The translations under genes were made by a program, and so were the position numbers. From assembly GCA_039184055.1 (NCBI GenBank), contig JBCDBH010000233.1, forward strand, positions 1 through 9,357: a stretch of DNA of 9,357 bases. Direction: 5' to 3'. A model generated the notes under the pieces. That model saw nothing but the letters and a program-made list of their open reading frames with translations. It was not told the origin of the DNA and did no database searches. The stretch is from JBCDBH01 sp039184055. Its GTDB lineage: Bacteria > Acidobacteriota > Thermoanaerobaculia > Multivoradales > J023. Shown here piece after piece: positions 1 through 9,100 of the stretch (position 1 is the first letter of the stretch; each line of letters begins with the position of its first letter).

Positions 1-129
1 CTCCCACGCGTGACCGGTGGTGCCGTCGATTTCGATGGTGGCTGCGGCAAGGGCCGGGTCGACTTCTTCGGTGAATTCGATTTCGAGACGACCATCACGA
101 ACGATGACGACGCTGACTTTGGGCGGCTC
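1..129 (-). other. Domain: Ig-like (Big_5-like) domain 4, cut by the window edge
   Basis: Residues 3077-3119 read TEPPKVSVVIVRDGRLEIEF, then TEEVDPALAAATIEIDG. This is a Big_5 opening ('D--pP-v--v-----g-leI-FtEeVdp--a-a-i-i-G') linked to the previous domain by a short VHD spacer. Only the first half is present; the rest lies beyond base 1. Confidence 0.65.
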
Positions 130-3100
130 GGTGTCGTGGACAACGGTGTCGGTGGCCGACCACGGAAAGGTGATCTCGATCTGGGAGAGAAGCTTGTTGT
201 GGAAGGTGTCGATCAGCGCGTCAGGCTGGAAGGTGAGACGCAGATCGTTGCCCACCACGGGAGGATCGGTGGTGGTGATGATCATCCGACGACGCGCGAG
301 CTCACCGTGCTGGACGGGCTGGCTGACGCTGTTCAGGCCGACGGCGATGTCCTGGGTGGTGTCCCACAGCTCGATGGCGCCGGAGCCGATCGCGGTCTCG
401 AGGTCGGCGAGCATGACTTCTTCGCTCATCTCGACCCAGATGTCACCCCCGACGATCCGCACTTGGTCGACTTCGGGGCTGACCGAGTCGACGGTGATGG
501 TGGTGTCACCGTAGGTACTGACACTGTAGCGCTCGACCGGTTTACCGTTGACGTCGGTCAGAGCAGCGATGTTGCCGCTCGAGTCGTAGACCGGAACGGC
601 CGAGGCTTCGAGACCGCTGACCTGGTCGAGATCGGCGGCGTGGTGGACGATCTCGTCGATGCCGAGACCGTAGATCCGCTGCTCGGTGAGCTCGCCGTCG
701 ACGTATTCCTCGACCTCACGCCAGCCGTCCCACACGGTTTCGCGCACGGTGCTCCCCACGGTGCGCTGGACCCGGCGATTCATCGAGTCGTATGCGTAGC
801 TGGCGACGAGGTTGTCGAGGTTGTCACGCACTTCGGTGAGACGGTTGCGGTAGTCGTAGGTAAAGGTGAGATCACCTTTTCGCACGAGGTTGCCGGCGTT
901 GTCCCACTCGAGGGTGTCGCCACCGAAGCTCGCTGGACGGTTGCGACCCGAGTCGTCGACCGGCAAAGGCTCGAAAAGCGAAACGTCGTAGTCGGTCTCG
1001 GTGAGACCGACTCTGTTCATCGCGGCGTCGTAGTCGAAGACCTCGGCTTCGGGCAACGAAACCAGAAGACTCGGATCCGCCGGCATGTTGGCGATCAGGC
1101 TCGACTGCGGGGTCGAGCCTGACGTGAGCGTACGGCCCGCACCGTCGTACAGGTAGGTGTTGCCGGCACCGTTGAGATCGGCACGGCGGGTTCCCGTCTT
1201 GAGCGAGCGCGGACCCCAAGTGATGTGCTCATCGAACGCGGCGCGACCGCTGCCACTCGCCGTGAAACCGGTGTTGAGCGGTCGACGCGCGTCGTCGAAG
1301 GTGGTGGTACCGGTAAGAGCGCCGCCACCGAGACCTCGCCCGCTCACCCAATAGCCCTGGTAGTCGAAAGTCGCCGCGGTCGGAGCCGCAGGACCCTGAA
1401 TGTTGGTCGGACGATCGAGCAGATCGAAGCCTCGACTCACCTGGTAACCGGAGGCATAGTCGGTGCTCAGGGTGTTGCCTTTGACATCGAACTGACGACT
1501 CACCCCGCGACCACCGGTGGTCGCGGCGATGGTGCGTGACAAGGAGTCGTAGCCCATCGTCATGGTGGTGGTACCCGAGGTCGCCTGGGTTAGACGATTG
1601 AGACCGTCGTAGGTGTAGGACTCGGCCGTGGGACCGACGAGAGGATCCGCACCCTGCGCCGGATCGATGGTGCGCGAGGTGGGTCGACCCGCTGCGTCGA
1701 AGATCGTGGTGGTGGTGATGCCACGCTGGTCGACCACTTCAGTGAGGTTGTGGGCCGCGTCGTAATCGAACGACACACCGTTGCCATCGGCATAGGTAGC
1801 CGCTATGCGACGACCAACAGCGTCGTACGTCCACGTGGTGGCGTTGTTACTGGCGTCTTTGTACTCGGTGAGACGCGAGACCTTGTCCCACTCGTAGTCG
1901 ACCCGGACGCCCTCGGGTCCGATGCTGTGGGTTGGCCGGTTGAGGCTGTCGTGGTTGGCGACGCTGAGGTAGCCACCCGGATCGATGCTATAGCTCACCA
2001 GGTTGCGCGCGTCGTAGCTCACGAAGCTGGTGTTGCCAAGCGGGTCGCTTTGACTTGCCGGCCGGTTGAGCGCATCGTACGTGGCGGTGTTGGCCACCGA
2101 ACCACCCGTTGCTTCGTAGAGGGTAGTTTCGACGACGTTGCTACCCTGGTCGTATCGCAGCTCGATCCGGTTGGCGAGCGGATCGTCGGTGTAGTGGTGC
2201 CGTTCAGCGGTGTCGTATTCGTAGTCGGTCATTCGACCGAGTGGATCGACGCTGTAGTCGAGGTTACCGAACGGGTCGTAGGCCAGGATGGTTTCCGCCA
2301 GCGCGGCGTTGCCACCACCGCTCCAGACGTGATCGATCAGCTTGGTGGCGCGTCCGAGCAAGTCGTACTCACGCTCACTCTCGGCGAGCAGGCTGTTGAG
2401 ATTGTCGTAAGCCTCGATGTGATCGGGCTGATGGAAGTCGTCGTATGCGACCAGACGATAGTTGCCGACCTGGTCGATCGATTTCTTGACTCGACCGTAG
2501 CCGTCGTACTCGATGACCGAGGCGTGGCCACGTCCATCGGTATGTCGAATGAGCTGGCGCTCGTCGTCATATTCGGGCACTTCGGAGATCGGAGTGCTCA
2601 CCGCGTTGTTGCCCAATCCGACCTTGATGAGGTTGGCCAGATTGCGCTCGTCGTACTCGAATTCGCGAATCTGACCCTCGGCATCGGTGACCTTCTCGAC
2701 GTTGTAATTCTGATCGTAGTCGTAGGTCTCTTCCGCCCACTCCCCGTCTGGCAGGATTTCGCGACGAACCTTGCGCACCTCGTCGAGCACACCGTATTCG
2801 TAGACGACACGGCTCTGGCCACCACCGCCATAAGGCACCCAGGCTTCGGCGACATTGCCGTTACGGTCGTATTGATAGACGGTGGTGTAACCCAACGGAT
2901 CGGCACCGTCATCGCTAGCGGTCACCGCGGCCGAGCTCACGGTGGTCCAATCGAGGTCGTTGTAGCTCGTCTGGTGGCGCACACCACGCGGATCGATCAC
3001 CGCCTCGACGTTGCCACGCGTATCGACCTCGTAGGTGGTCTCGAGCGCGAAGTTGTTCGGATCGACGACGACCTTTTCGAGATAGCCCTCGGCGTGTCCG

Positions 3101-6100
3101 TCTTCGTCGTCGAAGTACTCGTAGGTGACCACGTTGGCGTTCGGATTGGTGAGCTCGATCACCTGTCCGAACTCGTTGTACTCGTACTCGGTGGTGCTCT
3201 CTTCGGCGGCGGCTGCGGCGCGGGTCACCTTGATCGGCAGGCTCGTTTCATCGTCGCGCTCAATGACGGTCCGGCCACCACGCGGGTCGGTGATCGTGAT
3301 CGGCTGGTTGACCCGCTCGTCATACTCGTAGCTGGTGACGAGGCTGTCGCTCGAACCGTTCGCGCCTCGACTATCGGCCTCGACGGTGACGGACCCGAGA
3401 TTGCCACGATCTCGGCCAACTCTCGGTTCGCCCGGCCCAAAGGTCGGGTAGTCGAAAGTCGTTTTTCGACCGAGTGGCTCGGTGCGCTCGGTCATCAAAT
3501 GATCTTCGTTGTAGGTGAAGAGCCACTTGGCGCTCACCGGATCCGTGATGGTGGTGGCGTGACCCAACGCAACGTGATCGTAAGTGCAGAGATTGCCACG
3601 ACGATCGGTGACGTAGGTTTTGGTCGACACATACTCGTCGAAGGTGTAGGTGAATTGGACACGATCGGCGCCCCAGTCTTGCCACTCGATCTCTTCGTTG
3701 TGGCCATCACCATCACGATCGACATAGCCGATCGACAGCCAGGTCTGACCCTTGGCGTCACGGAAGGTCTCGATGTTGTTTTCGAGCCGCATCCGCTCAC
3801 CCAGGTCATCACCGACCGAGCCGTTGTCCCAATACACATAGATGGTCTCGAGCGGCCCACCCTCGACGGTCGTCACGGTCGGCGCGGTGACCTTGTCGAG
3901 TCGACCGTCTAGGTATGCGTAGGTCCACGTGCGATCGTCGAAGTCCTCGACTTCGGTGAGCAAGCCATCGTCGTCGTAGCGCAAGAAAGTGGTGCGTCCG
4001 AGGGTGTCTTCGATTCGGGTGAGACGTGCCTGATCGCCATCGTAGTGAAACTGCATCATGTTGCCGGTGTCGGCATCGATACGAGCCGCATCGACGATCC
4101 CGATCAGACGACCCCATTCGTCGAAACGCATGCGGTTGAAGCCCGCGTCGACCAGGGTGAATCCGGTAGCCGAGCGTTCGAGCGACACGAAGCGGCCAGG
4201 TGGTGGCACCCACCCGTCGACACTCTCATCGAGACCAAAGGTCTCGCGCCGGCCACGTCCGTCGAAGAGCTCGACGGTGCCGTCGGGAATCTCGCGCAAT
4301 CGGATCCGATAGCCATGATCCCAACCACGTCCGAGCGGCGTGCTGCCGAGGATGTGGTTGCGATACGACCGGCTGAACACCAGCGGAAAACCACGACTTT
4401 TGATACCCATGTCGGTGACGTCGTGGCTCATCTCACCCGAGTGCAACAAGGTACCGGGGGCGACATCACCCATGCCCATCGACGGGTTGAGGGTCGGCTC
4501 CTGACGGATCGACGGGCTGATATCCCATTTGACGCTATCGATCTCGACCTCGGCGAGATCGAGGATCTCGTAGCTATAGACCGCCGAGAGATCTTGACGA
4601 AGATCGTTGGGCAAACGGATCGCCTGTCGATACCCCGCGAGCATTTCGGGATACCGTGCGCTGTCCGGCACGTCGGGCTCACGCGAGTAAGCCGTGTATA
4701 GACCCGCGGTTCGCTCGTCTTCGTCTTCCCCGACCAGGACGCAACGGTTGCACACGCCCTCCTTGAGCTTCTCGTCTTCGGTTAGCTCGACGAAGAGCGA
4801 GGCACGCAGATCGGCGAGCATGACGATGGGATCCGAGGCGAAGAGGTCATAGCCCTCCTCCCATGCGTTCTCAGCCTGACGCTTGAGCTCGAGCTCGTAG
4901 ATCGCGGTAGTGAAACCGCCGTCGGAATCCTCGGGATCGTCGTAGTGCGGATGACCGTCGATCACGCCGCCTTCGGGCGCGATGCTCAAGAAATCGACTT
5001 TGATCCTGTCGTCCTCGAGGACATCCTCGAGGGCAAAGGCGGCCGGGATATCGGCCTCGACCCGGATCAAGCCGCTGGTGTCAAACCACGGCTCGATCAC
5101 CTCATCCGTGGGCTCTTCGACTCCCGACTCGACGCCGAACGGCACCACCTGGTCGAGCTCCATCCGCTCGCCGTAGGCATTGCGTCCGGTGATCCGAAAG
5201 GTCGGCGGGTGAAGCACGAAACTCGACAGACCTTGATCGATCCCACCGATGTAGCCGAGACCGAGCTCGGGCACCAACAACGTGCCACTGATGACCTGAC
5301 CGGGCTCGGGATCGGCGCCGTCGGCGATCTCGAAGGTCGACACCAGGCGATCGTCTTCGTCGTCGCCGTTCTCGTCGAGTAGCACGAAGGTGTCGGGGAG
5401 TTTGTTGAAATCGACGATATAAAGCCCGGCGCCGTAGCCCGACACCAGGAGCTGGCGATATTCGCGGTCAGCCACGACACGGCTGATCGGCCCGGGAAGC
5501 TCGATCCAACCCGTGAGCACGGGGTTTTCACGATCGGTGATGTCGATCACCATCACATACCCCTGGGTATGGGTGATGACTGCGTAGTCTCGGTACTCCT
5601 CGGGATCGAAGATGCCGTTCTCGTCGATGTCGAAGGGGTAATCTTCGAGCACGGCCAGACCGCCGACTCGCGCCTGCTCCTCGACGCTACTGCCCTCGAT
5701 GATGTCGGCGCACTGTCCACCGATCCAGGTCAGCGACGACGGATCGTTCTGATCGATCTCGAAGATGTCGAGACCGTAACGTCGGCTGGCAACGGTAAGC
5801 GTCCAACGGTCCGCGTCGAGCTGCACCGCGACGTCAATCGGATCGAAGAGCTGACGAACTCGCAGCCCGTTCGGATCGAAACCATCGCCCGGATTGTCGT
5901 TGCAAAGCTGGTCGGCCTTGTCTTCGGGAATCTCGAAACCCGAGGTGAAACCGATGATCGCCGACGTCGCCTGATCCCAATTCACGCCGTCGCAGTCATC
6001 GCTGTGGTCGTCGTCGTCCTGGGTATTACCGTCGCATTGCGACGGGTCGTGCGGCACCTCATCCTCGACCAGATGACGGTTGTACATGTGGTTGACGTCG

Positions 6101-9100
6101 ATCACCAGCAGCCCGACATCGTCGACGGTGACGTAGCCGATGGTGTCGAGGTTGCGCACCACGCTCACCCGCTGATCCTTGGTGACCTCCTCGACCTCGA
6201 AGTCGTAGACGAAGCTGTCGTTGTCGGCATCGGCGCGCACCCAAGCACCGCGATCATCGAAACGCAGGGACACCGGATGACGTGGATAGCTTTGCATCAC
6301 ACCGTCGCCGAGATCTTCCTCGAACGCACCGGTCACCTCGAGAGTGAAGGTCTCCTGGTAGCCGTGGCCACGGATCGTCTCGGGTGATGGATAAACGGTC
6401 AGGAAGTCCGGCGGATCCTGCCCGAGAATCCAACTATCCGTCCGATCGTTCGACAAAATGGCGATGCGACGTGGCGTGCCGGCCGGCAGATTGGAGGCAT
6501 GGTCGTCGAGCAACGGATCGGTGAGCTTGGACGTCCCACGAATCGGACGGTGCGCCCAACAATGCTCAGGATACTCGTCCCACGCCGGTTGCGGTGGCGG
6601 ATTGCCGACCTCGGCGCAACCAGTGGTCGAAGGCGTTGCCAGGTAGGCATCGAGATGGAATTCCTGTGGATCGAGAATCCGCGCCTGGCCGAAAGCATGG
6701 TTGCCACCCCCGACGAAGATGACCCGACCGTGTCGATCCGTGGCGACACCACGCACCTTCTCGGCGAGCGGTAGGCGATAGGACCGGGGCGCGTCGCTCG
6801 GCGTGATGCCTTCGGGCTCGAGGAAACGACGCAGATTCGAAGGATCACTGGCATCGATGACCTGCAAACCGTCCGTGTCCGAGGCGACGAAAAGCAAACT
6901 TCCGAGACGCGCCGCGTCACGCGCCGTGTGCACGTCGAAATTGTCGAGCACCTCGGTGCCATCGACGCGAAATTCGAGCTCGATAAAACGCTCGGTACAG
7001 TCCGCCGTGTCGACGTCTGCCGGCGCGCACCACAGCAGTCGATTGTCGACCGTGTCGCGAAGCTCGTTGGTGATCCGTAGCGCATAGGAATGGTAGTAGC
7101 GCTTGGTGCCGTTGATGTCGGTCTCTTCTTCGTCGAGACGCCAGCCGGTGGCCGGACGGACGTTGGCCAACAATCCACCGTTCGACGGTTCGACCGTCAT
7201 CTCCTGATATTCGAGCAGACGCAGATTGTATTCATCCCAAAGCTTGATGCCTTCGGGGTGATCCTCGTCGCCAGCGTCCTTGGCAGCGAAGACCTCGGGA
7301 TGAAGCGCCTCGCTGAACTCCAGCGTCAGAGCTTCACCGTGCAAGAGACGGTTCGATACACCGAGCAGGTAGCGATAGCCGATGTGCTCACGGTCGATCA
7401 CGAGGTTGATCGTGAAAGAGCCGTCATCGGCGGCGCTCGTCTCGATTTCTTGCGTATCTTCGTCGAGACCCCAAAGCTTGATCTGCACACCCTCGCGTGC
7501 CGCGCCCGGATCACCGGTGATGGTGATCACGCTGGTGTCGATCCCCGGTGGCAGCTCGGGATCGCGATAGGCGCGAATGCGCGGCGCCAGCTGCCACTCG
7601 TCTTCGAGCACGGAATTGACGACGAAGAACTGAATGGGGTTGCCACCTAGAAGCGTGGGTCGTGTCTCGTCGCCGTAGGTACTCGCCGGCAAGACCAGGA
7701 AAGGCTCGTCGGCAGCGGGCAAAACGGCGCTGTAGAGCTGCTCACCCAAAGCAATATCGAAGACCGCAAAATCGACCGGAGCATTGCGTTTGGTTGGCAA
7801 CAAGAGCACCGGTGGCAGGAGCGGCGGATAGATCCGTTCGCTGAGGAGGGCACCATATTGCCGCGTGAGATCGAAGATGCCCCACGAGAAATTCACCATC
7901 GGCAGACCGAGAAAGAGAACCGGCTCGCGCCCCACCTGTACCTGGAAGGAGCCGTCCTCGACGATCCCGACCACCAGATCCTCGGGATCGAGCTCCGCCG
8001 GGCCGGGATCGTTTCGGAGATCGACACTCGGCAGCTCGACCAAGGCACCTTCCGACACGCTTTCCGGTTCACCGCCCGACCGGCTGATGGCGATCGCGCC
8101 GTCGCGTGCCTCTTGCACGGCGGTGGCATCGAGCACGCGCATCGCATTCGGTCGCGAGAAAGAGGTGGCACGGGGCGCGGCGTTCGGTGTCGCGGCCTGA
8201 GTCTGAACCGTCGGTCGCTCGGTGGTGATGACGTCACCATCGACCCGCATCAGGTCGTAGAGCATCCACCACTTTTCACCGACCCCATCCATAGCGCGTG
8301 ACAGGAGGATCTCGTCACCCGCATTCACGCCCGCTGGTGTCGGAATCCGCACGTGGACCCGCTTGCGGGCTTGCGCGCCATCGAAACTGAGATCAAAGCC
8401 ATAGACGGCGTCAAAATCCTCGTGGGTTTCGAGCGGAGCGTCGACCAGCGCGCGGGGCACCAAGCTCACCCAGGTCGGCTCGACGAACGTACCCGCCTCC
8501 AAAGCCACCGTGACGCCATCGATGGTGACGATGTCCATCGCCTCGCCGGTGTTGTACGCGGCACGCAAATCGGCGCGGTACCAAGGGCCGAGCGGGAGCA
8601 AGACCTCGTTGGCGCCGGGAATGAGCACGTGAAGCTGGATTTCATCCCCGAACGCACCGGGGATCGACAGGGAGAAGCTACCGTCCTGGGCGGCGGCCAC
8701 CGTGTCGACAGTGGAGTACGAGGTGCGGTTCTCGATGAAGACGCTATAGCCGGCGGGCACGGCCCCGGCAAGACCCTGGACGGTGATCTCGCCTTGAACA
8801 TCGGGCTCGATGAGATAGATCTTGTCGGCGTCGATGTCGCTCGGCAGCACCAGCTGCTCGGTGGTGAAGCTGGTCGTCACCGGGGTGCCGAGGCTATAAC
8901 CGTGAAGATCCAAGACACCGTTGGTGACTTGCACTTCATAGACCGTCTCAGGCTGCAGTACGGCCTGAGGCACGAGGGTGACGAGCGCGCCCTGATGCAC
9001 GATCTCGGTTGCGACCGTGTCTCCATTACGACGTAGCTGCACCGCTCCGTCGAGCGACGCACGATCGACCGGCTCACTGAAGCGCACCGTCGGTTCGACT

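Larger units (their letters stand above)
5188..6948 (-). other. Domain: LVIVD-type beta-propeller with long insertions
   Basis: Residues about 804-1390 show repeated blade motifs: GLQVIDASDP (830-839), IFVGGGNHAFGQARILDP (880-897), GLLVIDVNHM (1082-1091), GLDIFEIDQNDP (1195-1206), GYVMVIDITDRENP (1266-1279), GLYIVDFNKL (1311-1320) and GYIGGIDQGLSSFVL (1368-1382). That is about seven, the expected number for a closed propeller. LVIVD repeats occur in cell-surface proteins, where the propeller is a binding platform. Between blades 2 and 3 an insertion of about 180 residues includes its own beta-rich part (YQETFTLEVTGAFEEDLGDG) and Cys914/Cys933. Between blades 3 and 4 there is an acidic segment with Cys1108, Cys1122 and Cys1152. 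The blade count rests on motif spotting and is approximate. Confidence 0.72.

Noticed and set aside
1..489. A polymorphic toxin C-terminal domain and immunity gene
   Set aside because: The sequence after the RHS core is Ig-like, not a toxin, and no separate small downstream gene exists in the window. Any toxin would lie beyond base 1.
10..1122. A 370-codon plus-strand frame
   Set aside because: Same antisense effect over the RHS core and Ig-like domains. It ends at the antisense of a TCA serine codon and has no domain.
1750..3912. A 720-codon open frame on the plus strand opposite the YD repeats
   Set aside because: It is codon-aligned antisense to the real gene. Plus-strand stops there need TTA, CTA or TCA codons in the gene, which are rare in it. 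The translation is Val/Asp/Gly-rich with no recognisable domain, and the minus frame encodes clear YD repeats.
907..4140. Dense recurring gtcgta words, considered as a DNA-level repeat or CRISPR-like array
   Set aside because: The spacing is irregular, the intervening sequence is coding, and the words are the antisense of Tyr-Asp codons in YD repeats.
6001..6018. Microsatellite-like GTC run considered as a phase-variation tract
   Set aside because: It is only four trinucleotide units. A change would add or remove Asp residues without shifting the frame.
5569..6387. A plus-strand frame with a hydrophobic VIAVVVVVLGI stretch resembling a membrane segment
   Set aside because: The valine run is the antisense of the Asp-rich GAC repeat at 6007-6018 in the propeller insertion. 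The sense frame is coherent.
6399..7178. A 259-codon minus-strand frame in another phase
   Set aside because: It is offset within the real gene. The product is Arg/Ser/Thr-rich with no domain, while the main frame gives propeller blades and a Big_5-like domain here.
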